Positions 1 through 11,593 of a stretch of 64,000 bases of DNA are shown in pieces. The stretch's first letter is position 1. Each line of letters starts with the position of its first letter. Source of the DNA: Diaporthe sp. PMI_573 (Eukaryota; Ascomycota; Sordariomycetes; Diaporthales; Diaporthaceae); assembly GCA_021399435.1 (NCBI GenBank), contig JAJTUP010000006.1:1302001-1366000 (forward strand), written 5' to 3'. Below the pieces are notes generated by a model. It ran no database searches. It saw only the letters and a program-made list of their open reading frames with translations, and had not been told where the DNA came from. The position numbers and the translations under genes were made by a program.

Positions 1-1642
1 CCGTCGAGATTCCAGAGGTCGACGCGAGATTTCTGGCCGTCATCCGTGGCGACAGCAATCTCCTTACCATCGGAGCCCCAAGCCATGACGGTGACCTTGG
101 AATGGGGTGGGAAGTCATCGGTGACAAGGTTGATGGAGGGCCAGTCGGGATCCACGTGATCAGCCACCTGCTCCGGACCGGTGGCACGCGAAACGGTCCA
201 AACGCGGGCTAGTGCGTCAGTCCCGGCAGCCGCCAGGCGGGATGGGTCCTTGGGGTTCCACTCGCAATGCAGAAGGATTGGGTTCTGGCTAGCGCGTGGA
301 TGTGACACGTCGGCGATCGGGGTCGCTGCAAGTGAGGAGGAATCATCATGAGCAAGACGCAAATAAACCGTTTTTGCCTCGAGGTCGTCGACCTTGTCAG
401 TCTGGGTACCGTGATCCGGGCCCTCTGTTCGGGGAGCTGGGGTTGGGGCCTGTTCGCCTTCCAGGGGGGAGGGATAAGCGTGGTTGTCGGATTGGTGTTG
501 ATCGATTTCCATGGGGCTTGTGGCTGCATCCGCCCCATTTTCGAGGCCGTTGGCATTGCCCAATCTCGGTCGCTTTGCGGCATTCCCATTTGCCAGCTGG
601 CTCTGGGAGTCGACCTGCCGCTTCAGTGACGACTTGTCGGCCTCATCAGCGGCCGACGGCGGGTGAGAGGGCGGTAACGGTAGGGGCTGCTCTTCCTCGA
701 TCTCGTCCTCGAGCTCATCATAATTGATGGGGTGCTGCGGCACGAGGGGCCCAAAGACCCCGAACTGGGGTTTGTCGGGCGTTGCCGCAGCGTCGGCTGG
801 TACCTGCACGTAAAATTGTTAGTGCGCTGCCACAGACCTGCGGCTCGGCCAGAAGCAGAAGCAGAAGTAGAGACTGGTCCTGATGGTGAGCAGCGGCATA
901 GCGCCAGCTCCAGGGGACATGTGGGCGGGACGCAACAAGGTTTCAGAAACAGGAGCAGGGTCAAGTCTGGGCCATACCCGTTGTTGTGCGTAGTCCCGCT
1001 CGAGGCCGTGGTAGATCAGGCCCTTGTTAAGGACGGAGACGAGAGCGTAGTTCTTGACATGAGACGCGAAGTCAAAGTGCCGGTGGGGAGCCTCAACGCG
1101 CCACTCCTTCTGGAACTTGGCGGCGGTTTCTCGAAAGTCTGCAGTGCCACGCGGAAGCCCTGGTTAGCTGACCACGGTGGACGGGGGACACGAGGGGACA
1201 CGGGATGGGGGAGAGGGGAGAAGGGAGAGGGGAGAGGGGAGAGGGAGGGAGAGGTCAATGGCGAGTTGAGCAAAGGTGTGTACATACTGCCTTCGAGCAA
1301 GTATCTGTATCCCGGGTGCAGCGGGCATGGTTAGCAGACAGGCCACAGGTCAAGAGTGAGTGAGACGTCACATCGGATGGTGAGTGAGCGGGCGGGCGGA
1401 CGGGCGGACGGGGCTGAGAGGTGAGCAGACAGGTGGAGGAGCGTGTCGTGAGTGTATTGTGAGTGCATTGTGATTGCGTGGGTGGGTGGGTGAGTGAGTT
1501 GACGGACGGGCGGGCGGGCGGGCGAGGGCTGTTGTGCTTGGCTGGGCTGTGGGCGTGGAACTGGTCTGCGTGGAGCGTTGCGGAGGAAAACGAACCTCCA
1601 AATGAGATAGTTGACTCTGTCCGAGTCGAGTAACTCCTTCAT
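1..1642 (-). CDS. sif2: TBL1/Sif2-like LisH and WD40 corepressor subunit (partial, 3' end outside window)
   Basis: Proposed exons: 1596-1642, 1288-1304, 978-1138 and 803 to beyond base 1. The joined protein opens with a LisH motif (MKELLDSDRVNYLIWRYLLEG), then an alpha-helical stretch (ETAAKFQKEWRVE), an acidic low-complexity linker, and the first WD40 repeats (CEWNPKDPSRLAAAGTDALA, then VTVMAWGSDGKE). The family (human TBL1, yeast Sif2) is the WD40 scaffold of the SMRT/Set3 histone deacetylase complexes and acts in the nucleus. The start at 1642 was chosen because it places LisH at the N-terminus. An in-frame ATG at 1693 is possible. Exon 2 is only 17 nt. It was chosen because it restores frame and completes the LisH motif between good donor (GTATGT) and acceptor (ACAG) sites. 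Introns 1 and 2 are very pyrimidine-rich on the coding strand. The rest of the WD40 propeller lies outside the window. Confidence 0.8.
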
Positions 1643-4600
1643 CGCGGGCGGCTGGCGGTGTAGCAATGGCAGAAAGGGAGAGGTGGCAGGCACCTGGGAC
1701 TGGATCCGAGGATGGCGGGCGATGCCTGGCGGTGTCAGAGAGGTGATGAGGGCCTACAGAGGGCGGCAAGGTTGAGAGTTGAGGCTTTGTCGAAAGACGC
1801 ACCGGTCGAGTTGGGTGAAGAAAGAACGAATCTACGTCGACATGGTCGATTTTGGAAGGGACTCCAGTCCCCAACTCCAAAACTCGCTAGCCCCAGTCTG
1901 GTCCAGTGGAGTGGAGTGGACAGGACAAGGCCAGACGGACAGGGCAGGCCACGGCATGGGCAGCACAGGGCAGGAGGAACAGGAGAGGGAGCTGTTGCCC
2001 AGGACTCTGGCTCCCCGGCTCTTGGGCTGTGCTCGCCTGGCTAGATGCATGGATGATGGGCTGGTTGTGGGTGGGCTAAGCCTGCTAAGCTGGCTGGCTG
2101 GCTGGCCGGCCGGTACCTGGGTACCCGGGTGTGTGAGGTACGGAGGTACGGAGGTACGTAGCCCATTAAGCTAATCTGTAAGATGTTCATTCGCGCAAGG
2201 ATTTGCAAGCAATAGCCCACTCTGGCAGATCTTACCAAAACACTCGACGGGTGCTGAAGCTCGGGGGAGAGCAGGGGTCTGCCACACCCTCCCGCGCAAC
2301 CCCCCCCTCGACCGTCTCTTGCTCGTCCGTGTGTGTGTGCGCGCTTCAGGTGCTGGCGAACACTTCTGCCTGGACACAGCAGGACCGCTCGGATGGATAG
2401 AGGAGTGAAGTGGACAGATGCTGCCTCCGAGCCATGATGGATAGCTTTCGCTGCCGATTGGGCACGATGAAAGCAGCCTTCATACGCCTACAGTGTACAG
2501 TGTAGTCGGTCATGGCAACGGGCAGGGTGTGCTGGTCAAGTTACAGCCGATGCATTGTGATGCCCTCTCCCACAGTAAACTTCCGATCCTGCTGCTTTCT
2601 ACCACAGTACTGTGTACGGTCATGGTCCTATGGTTCTGCTGCCCATACACTGTGGGAACGCATGCATGCACCCTGATGCACGTCTGCACATCTGCACCTC
2701 TGTGCTGCTGCTACATGGCCGTGGTAATGGCAGTGCATCCTTTGCCCGGTACCTTCCATGGGCCGTCACCCGCGGTACAGTACGCTTGTTGTCTCTAATT
2801 GGGTAGCCAGGGCTGCGAACTAGGGACTCTACCAGGTGCCTTGGCCAAGTCTGGATTAAAGCAAGCACATGAGGCCCCCGTCGTCATTCAGAGCCGGAAG
2901 CAATCAGAAGCTTAACACACATGTCGCCTTTCTGGCCAGGGACTGGACTGGGTGTGGTCACCTACTGTTATCGGTGCACACAACTCCGGCTGATCGCCAT
3001 CGCCTGCAGCAGTGCGCACTTGCGTATCGTATCGTGTTGAGTTCAGGGTGAGGTTCGGTGGGTGAGTGGCTGGGCCTGTGCCGGACGGCCCAGGCAGGGC
3101 AGAGGAACACGCGGGAATGCACGGATTGGACCAAAAGGTTGGAGCACGGGTCTTGCCTCCTGCTCGGTGGCGTCCTGGGCCCCCCCGGACCTGGGCAAGC
3201 TGGGCTTGGATCTCGACAGTCGGATGAGAAGACCTGGGCCCTGGGTTGGGCCATTGGGACCCTGAGTTGGGTAGGCACATAGGGTTCGGGTAGGTAGGCA
3301 GTAAGTAGGTTGAGTGTCGGCCGGCCGCATCTGCGACTGAGTCTGAGTCTGAGTCGGCTGTTTTAGCCTTGGGCCTTGGGCAAACGATCGCCGAGCTACT
3401 AGTCTGCTGTGCTCTGGCAGTCTGGCTGATGACACGACAAGCCCATGTGCTCGTCTCTTTTGCCGCCATCCGCGGGGAGTTGCCCTCCCAAGGACTTGGG
3501 GTGTGTGTGGGGGTGGATGTAGAAAGGGGGGGACTGGGCACGCGGGCAAGCCTCATAATCCTCCAGCACAGCATCAACTCCCATCGCCAGTGCCGCGGGC
3601 GGGCATGGGGACAATCTTGCTGTCTGGGGCACACAGATGATGTGCAGGCGAGCTGGCTGGTGCATGGTTGTGGTGTGAATCGCCCGTTCTCCATTCTGCC
3701 CCATCCGCTCTGCTGGCGGACCGGACATTGACAATGCAAGCAAGCCCGTTTTCTGCACTGCTGTCTAGTGCGGGGATAGACGCTGTTGGGTGGCAAACCC
3801 CCGAAAAGTCAAAAGGATCTCGGCTTCACAGACTCCTCGTCATCAGTCCCGCATCTCAGGGCCAGGGCAGGGCCAGGGCAGGGCAGGGCAGGGGCACAGA
3901 TCCGAATCCAGACCACGAAACCCAGCAATGGCGAGTCCTCAGTCGACCATGTGCGCACAGCATAGCAGCGTCTGCGGACGCCGTGTCACCGCGCCGCCGC
4001 CGTCATTCGAGATACATGCTGTGCATCACAACGGCTACGTACTGTAAAGTACAGTCCCGTCTCGCAGTCAGGGTGACCTAGGGGAGGTTATTCCAGAGTA
4101 CGCAAAACCACAACAGGCCATCCCACAGTCGAGTATCCCACAGTCGAGTATCCCACAGTCAAGCATCCCACGGGTCAAGTTTCCCCCAAGGGGAGCGGCC
4201 TGCACTTCATCATCCCACACCCAGCACTACAGTTGATCGTCCTACAAGTACAAGGTGTGCGGTGGTGGAGGGTCAGTACCCTCCCTTCTCGGCGTCTGCA
4301 TCTGCCCCGTCACGCCCCGTCAGCCGCCAGAGACCATGCGGGCCCCCGGCCCATCTCAGAAACTGTTTGAGCTCCCCCCCCCTCGTGTGGCCTTGGTCCT
4401 TTCCTGGGGCCGCCCCGAAAGGGGTGTGGGCCCCGTCGACCAGGGGCATGCTCGGCAGCCCATCCAGGGATCCAGATGAGTCGCTTCCGCGGTCGTGCCA
4501 CAGGGCTCCGTCATTTTATCGCGGCATCCTTTTGTAGGCTAGCTGCTTTGAGTATGTGTCAGACCCATCCATCCAAGGCCATTGAGCCTTTCGGGACTCG

Positions 4601-5153
4601 GGGCAGAAATACCACAGCATACGCCTCCGCGCCAGCCACGCGCCACAAGCCCAGCACCGTCGTTGCCGACTACAAGACATAGCATGACCGAAGCCTCACA
4701 CCAGTGCCAGGATATTCTGATATCCTAGATCGACACTGATGATCTGCCTAAGCGCCAGGTCTTGCTTCGTCCTGCTTTCCTTATGCATCCTCTAGCCGGG
4801 CGCACACCGCACTCCAGGTGAACCTCTCTAGTCCTGGATCGTCGTATCGCATCTTCAATTGTGGTCCAGAGCACCCTCTCTGTAGATCTGCATCATGAGT
4901 CTTTCATCTTTCCAGGGCTTCTGACTGTGGTTGGCCCCAAGCCTAGACATCACTTTGTCTGTCCACAAGATCGCTGGAAGGCCAGAAGTATTATGTAACA
5001 AAGTTTCGGGTAGCTGACCCACCACTGGAAATGGTTCGCGTCTTATCGATAAGTACATCCCAGACTTCGGAATGGAAGGGACGCTTCTTTCACAAGTCCC
5101 CTTGCATTTCACATCTTCCCACGCCACATCAATGTTCCCAAACAGCTGCCACC
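1643..5153. other. Gene-free region, 3.5 kb
   Basis: This stretch holds the 5' flank of the Sif2-like gene and then low-complexity, GC-rich sequence. It contains short repeats of GGTACGGA near 2137-2158 and a 15-bp tandem repeat at 4120-4172. Open frames are present but have biased Pro/Ser/Arg composition and no family resemblance. I see no supportable gene or RNA. Confidence 0.6.
4120..4172. repeat. 15-bp tandem repeat, about 3.5 copies
   Basis: The unit ATCCCACAGTCGAGT occurs at 4120-4134 and 4135-4149 exactly. A third copy at 4150-4164 has two changes, and an 8-base partial copy follows to 4172. It lies in non-coding DNA and looks like an ordinary minisatellite. Confidence 0.9.
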
Positions 5154-5946
5154 ATGCCTCAGGATTAGTACATAAAAATATGGCGACGCCTTCACGGAGG
5201 ACGGCAGGAAAGGTCCATCACCTTCTTTCATTTCTGTCCGAAAACCGACCCGCGTTCCTGATAATGCAGCCTCGACCACGACGAACGCACCCGTAAGCGT
5301 GCCGCCCGTGAAGGCCACGATGCCTCCGAGAAGCGCCACAGGGAGAAGATCCGGATACGCAAGCAGATCAAGGCCTGCGAGTAGCGCAACATCAAGTCCG
5401 CCGCACCAGAGAATGACCCTGCCAACCCCGTCCCCGCCTACCTGCTCGACCATAAGAACCCTACCTCCGCAAAGGCTCTTACCTCAGCTATAAGGAATAA
5501 ACATGCTGAAAGGGCTACATGCTTTATAGTATCCTTACCAAAAGTCAGGGGAATTTTAGAGGAAGAAATATTTAAGATTATAGGTATAGCAAAGAAGACA
5601 TAGAGAAGAAAGGCTGAAAGCACATAATTACAAAACCTACCTTTATTGGCCAGGACTTTACAAGAAGACTGGTTAGATACGACTAGTCTATACGTCCTAG
5701 AGGACTTTGCCCAACCTCACACATACAACACCCGGGGTTACAATACAAGCACCCCTGCTCAGCGAAGAAGAACCCGCAGAACCCTTTATAAACTCAGTTG
5801 GGCATACTTACAAAAGGCATAGTTGGAGTTAAATATGAGCAAGTTGGGCATAACAACCACCTCTAGTAAGAGTGTTTGAGGTCGCTGGGCATAGATCACA
5901 AACAATCCTGAACAATGGCTGTGTAAAAGCTCTTCTGCTTCGTTGA
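5154..5946 (+). pseudogene. nsa2: Decayed copy of NSA2 (ribosome biogenesis protein, eS8-like family)
   Basis: Reading from the ATG at 5154 gives MPQD, a stop, then YI, followed by a tryptophan and a His-Gly pair spaced as in NSA2. A 57-nt GT-AG intron-like gap (5213-5269) leads into LDHDERTRKRAAREGH. About 17 residues expected next are missing. The alignment resumes with KRHREKIRIRKQIKA, a stop, VPAYLLD, SAKALTSAI and SLPKVRG, the NSA2 signature. After 5600 the frame is lost and in-frame stops appear, but family blocks can be followed to the C-terminal equivalent of DGCVNALLL before TGA at 5944. NSA2 is needed for 60S subunit maturation in the nucleolus. This copy has at least four in-frame stops, a deletion and frameshifts, so it cannot make the protein. 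The 3' half is richer in A and T than the 5' half. The retained intron argues for DNA duplication over reverse transcription. Confidence 0.85.
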
Positions 5947-6323
5947 GATGGTTAGGACGTGACTGGGAAGTTTGGGGGGGGGGGGGCAAGTTTTGGCCCT
6001 GCATTTAACAATCCACTTCTGCAACGACTATATATGCATATGTCCCAGTACAGAGGGACAGACCTAACAGCAAGGGACCTGATATGACTCCATATGCGGC
6101 GCTGAACACAAGTATCCCGGATGTTCTCGTTAGATGAAGAATGTGCTTCTCTAAAGTATAGAGATGAGCTGGCACTGAACTGAGGCTAACGTCCGAAGTG
6201 CTGGCGCAAGAAAAACGACCAAGCAGCCCAGGACGCCTTTCTGCCCTCACAACAACCTGAAACTACTACATAACTGATGTTGGGCTATACCCAAGGCACG
6301 ATTCAATGAGCGTCATCCTCCGT
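5947..6323. other. Non-coding gap with G-homopolymer
   Basis: This AT-richer interval lies between the NSA2 relic and the 3' end of the F-box-like gene. A 13-base G run at 5974-5986 directly follows the relic. No gene is visible. Confidence 0.5.
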
Positions 6324-8025
6324 TTAGTCACTGTCGAAACCCGCCTGCAGACACCCCATTACCTCCTGGTGTTCACTGTTGTTAGGATCAATCAAACTTT
6401 CCATGTGGTTCGTGAATCCCTTTCGCTTGTTGCTTCGCCATTCTTTCCATTCGTCGTGAACCTCTTGCTCCTGCCGGATTTGCTCCAATGAAACGGGCCG
6501 AATGACCGGCTGCGAAAGTTGCAAATAGTGAATCGCATCACCATGGAAGTTAACCTCATCACGGACGTCGAGAATTTCCTTATGGAGGTGAAGCCCGCGT
6601 GTGCCGTGCTTATATGCCACGGCTGTCCAATCCTCGATTATTGAAGGCTGGATAAGCATTTCCCATGTGCTCCTCCACGTGATAACAGCATTTGTTTGAC
6701 CCCTGTTCGATTGGTATCTGAAAAGTGTTGCTGATTTCAACTGTCCGTTCCAGATCTCGATGGTATCAAGCTGTGGCATATTCATGACTGCCGCCGCCGC
6801 CGCTTGCAGCATGTACGCAATAGCGTATCTGTCTCCTTGAGCAGTGAGTATTTGTGAGGTGACTGTCAGCGACTTCAAGTTGTTCCACTGCCAGGACGAT
6901 TCACAAGACTCAAAGAAGTCGGTGGCGTCAACAAGGAAGGAACCTGAGAAGTGCTCAAGCTTGAGGCTTGCTTTGGCAGCCCTCCGGCTAATCGCATGAA
7001 CCAAAGTCCGTCTAGATTCAGGTGCAGCTTTAACAGCTCGGCTGCCAGGATGGAAGTTCTCGCATATTGTAAGCTTCTTCAGATCCTTGGACGCAGTTGA
7101 GTGGAACAAGGCCTCGAAATCTGTGATTCATACAAAAATGTTAGGTAACAGAAGTGGAAAATGATTGTAAGAAGTGAGTACTCACCCTCGTCGGTAAACA
7201 ATGGAGCGAACGGCTCCCAATCCCGCCAAGGCTCAAAATGTATCTCCTGGAGCCTCGGGAGACGGTCGAACATCTGCGCAAGGGTAAATGGACTCCATTG
7301 TCGACAGGTTTGCTGGCGTAAAAGTATGCCGGTTACTGCTGCAACTAAAGGGAGTTGCTGCCACCACTGAGATTCAGACGCCTTATCCTTAAGGAGGCAT
7401 TCTTCCAACCCGATCAGACCAAATGTTCCCTTGATTTCTGGATAGAGTCTGCTGTCTTCCCCGTCCATATACCCGTCGGACTGGTTGTCGAACATTGCTG
7501 ACAGTATCCCGTTCAGGCAGTAGTGTAAGTCGAATGTATTCGGGATATCGGGCGTAAGGGTCAAATCAACTCTTGAAACCGATACTCTAAATCGCTGGGC
7601 GAATAAATACTGATATCAAGCAGCAGTTTGGCAGTCGGCGTTGGGTTCCACGTGCTGAGAATCGCAAACAGATCCCGAATGGCTGTCGCAACACAATTGA
7701 CATCGTCGAGAGGTAGAACCTCAGCACCGGGATTCTCCGGGTCTGACGCATCATCATACTCTTCAAGCTCCACACAGAACCATATGTAACCCACGAGGTG
7801 TCTGTTACGGCGAGTCTTTGAAGCGAATTCTGTCAGGCATGATGGGGTTACCTTGAGGCGGGCAAAGTTGTGGCTCTCGATGAAGGTCTGCCACTCGCGT
7901 GATACTGCGGCGAGGTGGGACAACCTGCCTCCATTCTGGAGCAAGGCCTGTAGGAGAAGATCCCGGATCTCTTGGGGCAATTTGTCCCATGGTATGATTG
8001 GAGTCATTTTTGTGGAAAGAGACAA
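6324..8025 (-). pseudogene. F-box-like protein gene with an apparent -1/+2 frameshift
   Basis: The first segment (8025 to about 7565) encodes an N-terminal F-box-like motif, WDKLPQEIRDLLLQALL followed by LSHLAAVSREWQTFIE. A TGA is met at 7561-7563. The overlapping frame continues at once with TLTPDIPNTFDL, so one base appears lost or gained near 7561-7575. The second segment runs to a clear intron at 7121-7185 (GTGAGT to CACAG), which joins as TDEDFEALFHSTASKDL. The last segment ends at 6324. About 545 residues would result if the frame were continuous. Such large F-box-like proteins form expanded families in Sordariomycetes and are thought to select targets for SCF ubiquitin ligases. The defect may be a true pseudogene lesion or a sequencing error. 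No splice solution keeps all family-like sequence. The alternative start at 8007 is possible. Confidence 0.7.
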
Positions 8026-9220
8026 AGCAATGTCGCAAAAGGAACAAGTATGTAAACGCCAGGAACAGGGGTGGCCAGTGGCCTTTTTATGTGCTTATAT
8101 ATGTTTCACGATATCGCAGTTTTCTCAGCAAGAAGGAAGGGGCGCTGAACGATTGAACCAGTCACGCACCAAATGCAGGGCGTACAGACCGCCCGACATT
8201 CATTAGCGTGCTGTGTCATTAGAACCAGCTTGATATCGTGGTCCATCCAGTTGACGCCGTCAACCGCTATATCTTAGTAGTATCTCCGCAGAATGACTCA
8301 CTGACGCATGTACGTGGTGCCAATTCATGGTCAAGACATCTGCACTGTATTTGAGTACAGATCAAGTGAGCGTTCATCGGATGGGGGATGGGTCGGCAAG
8401 TTGGATCTGCATCTGCGCCGGCAAGCTCTGATTGGCCTCATCTCATTGACACACGTTTGTCCTGGGGAAAATGCCCGACAGGCATGTCTCAAGGGCACCA
8501 CTCCTCCCTTGTACGGAGTACGTACCAACCAACCCCAGGCCAGAACGCGCCTGTCGGTCTCAGTGCAACATTGATCGGTACTGCGGAGGTGGCGCGACGC
8601 TTGACCACTCTCGAAGCCTCGGTCTCGAGTACACTAAAGAGCGTCATCTGCCGAGGTAGATCACCCTCGGCATCATGAAAAGAGGCATGGGGGAGGACAG
8701 TCCAGTCACGACCATCCCAGTGGATACAATCAATCAGTCTTCTTTACCGTCACGAGCGAGCAGCTGAGTGGCTATGGGTGCATCATAGGCTACCTGGTCA
8801 CCCAGTGGGGGGCCACAACCCAAGATCTTAGGCATTTGCTTGCTGGCACTGGCCTGACCCTGACGTCTTCTGTGGCTTGCTTTTCGATGTCGCGTGCGCT
8901 GCTGCTGTGTACCTATGCTAGCTGCGTGAATGCTTGCTTGGCTTTGCATTTTCCGAAGCACCGGTGCGATAACGATAAGGCTGGAATCTCAGGGTCCATT
9001 CCACCGGACACAGATCAGCCCAAGGCCCGTGCGTTTTTCAAGACCCCCTGGGCGTTTTGCACCTGCCTCAAATGGCCCTTGACACTCGCCCGACCGCCAG
9101 CATCGTGACCGGCTACCCTTGGGCCCAGAGAGCTTCACTCGGAGCTGCTTGAGCCCTCAAGGCGCGCCCATCCGCACCCTGCACCCGCGCCCGCGCCCTA
9201 CCCCAGCCAACACCGTCGCG
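8026..9220. other. Divergent intergenic region
   Basis: This shared upstream DNA lies between the F-box-like gene (minus) and the TMEM115-like gene (plus). A TGACTCA heptamer occurs near 8293. A pyrimidine-rich leader with CCCGCGCC runs precedes the ATG at 9221. No gene is supported. Confidence 0.5.
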
Positions 9221-10523
9221 ATGCCTCCCAGAATAAACATCCCCCCCGTCACCCGCATCCTGCTCATCACCCTCGGTCTGCAGAGCATCCTCAGCGCCGC
9301 CATCCGCTACAAGCAATGGAGTGCCAACTCGGAGATCGTCATCCCCTACCTCAACCTCGTCCCACAGCTCTCTCTGATATACCCGTGGACCTTCCTGACA
9401 ACCACCCTCGTTGAGAGCAATGTCTTCACCCTGGCCATTGCCGCCGTCACCCTCTATCAGGGGGGCCGCTACCTCGAGAGGGCTTGGTCGTCCAAGGAGT
9501 TCGCCAAATTCCTCCTCATCACCGCACTGATACCCAACACCTTGTGTTTTGGCGTCATGGTGACCTTGTTCACCGTCACTCGTAACGAGAGCTGGACGTA
9601 TGTGACACACGAGGCCTCGCCGCGCCCCCTCGCTCCCCTCTCTAATCCCCTGATTGTGACTTTCCGCAACTGACCGCGTCTCCTCCCATCCCAGGCTGAC
9701 CACCATCGCCGGCACCATCCCTCTCCAGATCAGCTTCCTCGTCGCCTTCAGCCAGCTCGTCCCCGCACACACCGTCACCCTCTTCAGGGGAATCCTCTCA
9801 CTGCGCGTGCCGCGCTTCCCCCTCGTCTACCTCGGCCTGGTCCTGCTCCTCAGCCTGACGCCCCTCCTCACCGCCGCCTCCTTCCTCCTCGCCGTCTTCG
9901 GCCTCATCACGAGCTGGACCTACCTCCGCTTCTACAAGACCGTCTTCCCCGACCTCGACTCCTCGCAGACCCCATACTCCCTCCGCGGCGACGCCTCCGA
10001 GACCTTCGCCTTCGCCGAGTTCTTCCCCGCGCCCGCGAAGCCCCTGGTGGCCGCCCTGGGCGACCAGATCTTCAACGTCCTCGTGGCCCTACGCCTGTGC
10101 ACGCCGTTCTCGCAGGCCGAGGTCTCGGCCGCGGGCGGCTCCTCCGGGGGCTACCACGGCTACAGCCACCGCAACGCGGCACCGGGCAGCGCGAGGGCCG
10201 AGGCGGAGAGGCGCAGGGCACTGGCGCTCAGGGCGTTGGATCAGAAACTGCACGCCGCTACCGCCGGGCGGGGAGGCGCTGCAGGCTCTGCGTCCGCTGG
10301 TGCTTCTGCTGGAGGAGCTTCGGGTGCAGGCGGGCGGTCTGTCTCGCCCGCGCGCCCTCCCCCTGCTGTCACTGCAGATCCTCCGCCTACGACAGGCCCC
10401 ACTGTAGTACAGCAACCAGTGTCCAACAATCAGACGGCCATGACATCACGCCCGAGTGACGGCATGCTGGGGGAGACGACATACACGCCGGATCATGATG
10501 ACGGGGACAAGAACGAGGCATAA
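9221..10523 (+). CDS. TMEM115/DUF1751 family multi-pass membrane protein
   Basis: Exons 9221-9597 and 9695-10523 (intron 98 nt, GTATGT to CCCAG) give a 401-residue protein. The N-terminal 220 or so residues contain about six hydrophobic segments, for example RILLITLGLQSILSAA, FTLAIAAVTLYQGGRYLERA and VYLGLVLLLSLTPLLTAASF. The GGRYLERAWSSKEFAKF block is typical of this rhomboid-like but non-proteolytic family, and no Ser-His protease pair is evident. Human TMEM115 and its relatives are Golgi membrane proteins linked to retrograde traffic and glycosylation. The C-terminal 150 residues are Ala/Gly/Ser/Pro-rich and probably disordered and cytosolic. The splice join completes the family continuity NESWT|LTTIAG. 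It is convergent with the Ssn6 gene. Confidence 0.88.
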
Positions 10524-11593
10524 TCCACCGCTAGGTCCGGGGGACCTTTCCTTTTTCAACTCGACATGAAAATCACTCACAGATACCCTGTTTTAGAGGC
10601 GAGGTCAGACAGCAGGATCTAGGCGCATATCGAGGCGCGCACGACGGTACTTCATGTAAAAGATCTCAGGACGAGAGTCGATGATGATGACGGAGGAACG
10701 GCAGGGTTTAGCTTTCGAGGCGGGCAACTGTGGCTGCGACGTCTCGTGTACAGTAGCAACTCAAACTAACTACCTACGACTGCAACGGTCTGTTAATCTT
10801 TTGGGGGTGTCAAGGCGGGAAATAGGTAGACCGGGTAAGGCAGCCAGCCAGGCATTACGGTTAGCTTACACCCGGAGATCTTTGTGCTTGAAATATCTCT
10901 CTCGGAATCTTAGCAACGGTTTGTTCTTCACAGAGCAGCAGCATAGCGTGGTCATCACTTGTGGCACATCTTGCTGGATCTGTCTTGATTTGTGTCCATT
11001 CTCTGAGATCAAAGTGCTCTGTTTTTATAACCCTCATCTTGTTTTAAGCATTGGTCAGGGTGGAGAGGCTAGTGCAAGGTGGCTGACCAAAGTGTTGATA
11101 AGACTTGCTTGTCACGGCAAGGAGCGGCCACCTTTGCGGATGCATCAGTGTTGTTGCACACGTTAACCCGGACCATATCTGCTTCTGCGGATATTGATCT
11201 GAATCTGGAACCGGGCCTCCTTTAATGGACTGACTACGCTCTGATGATAGAGGGATATGATTGTTATTATATATGTTTTCCTTTTCCTGCTCTGCTCGGT
11301 TGTCTCATTTCCACCACCAAGGTGTTGTTGGATTTACAGTTGTGAACAAGATGAATGTTTGGCTGTTGCGTGAGCAAGCCGGGACAGGTATAGCGCGATT
11401 CCATAAACCTCACAAACACATAGATACCAATGAAGTAAACAGGAAAATGACCAACAGCTAGCACACCACCGACATCAGATCGAACGCAACCACTTGACAA
11501 AAGGACTTATTGCACCAAGGACTGGTTTCGACTTATACTCCCGACCCAGATCGGATCATGTCGGCTGCCAAGGAAACAACAGAGACGACTCCT
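10524..11593. other. Convergent 3' intergenic region
   Basis: This stretch holds the 3' ends of the TMEM115-like and Ssn6 genes. A 161-codon open frame at 10681-11166 has no recognisable domain and an unbiased, Cys-rich composition. I do not support it as a gene. Confidence 0.5.

Noticed and set aside
2912..3796. Long minus-strand open frame (294 codons) in the gene-free region
   Set aside because: Composition is Pro/Ser/Arg/Cys-biased, there is no domain, and several overlapping frames on both strands are equally long, as expected in GC-rich DNA with few stops.
7499..7612. An intron (GTATTT to TGTCAG) that would bypass the frame break in the F-box-like gene
   Set aside because: It keeps frame but would delete about 37 residues that look family-like (SPSDLEYRFQE and TLTPDIP), and the donor is weak.
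9113..9778. 221-codon minus-strand frame opposite the TMEM115-like gene
   Set aside because: It is an antisense shadow of a hydrophobic coding sequence. The plus strand has the family match.
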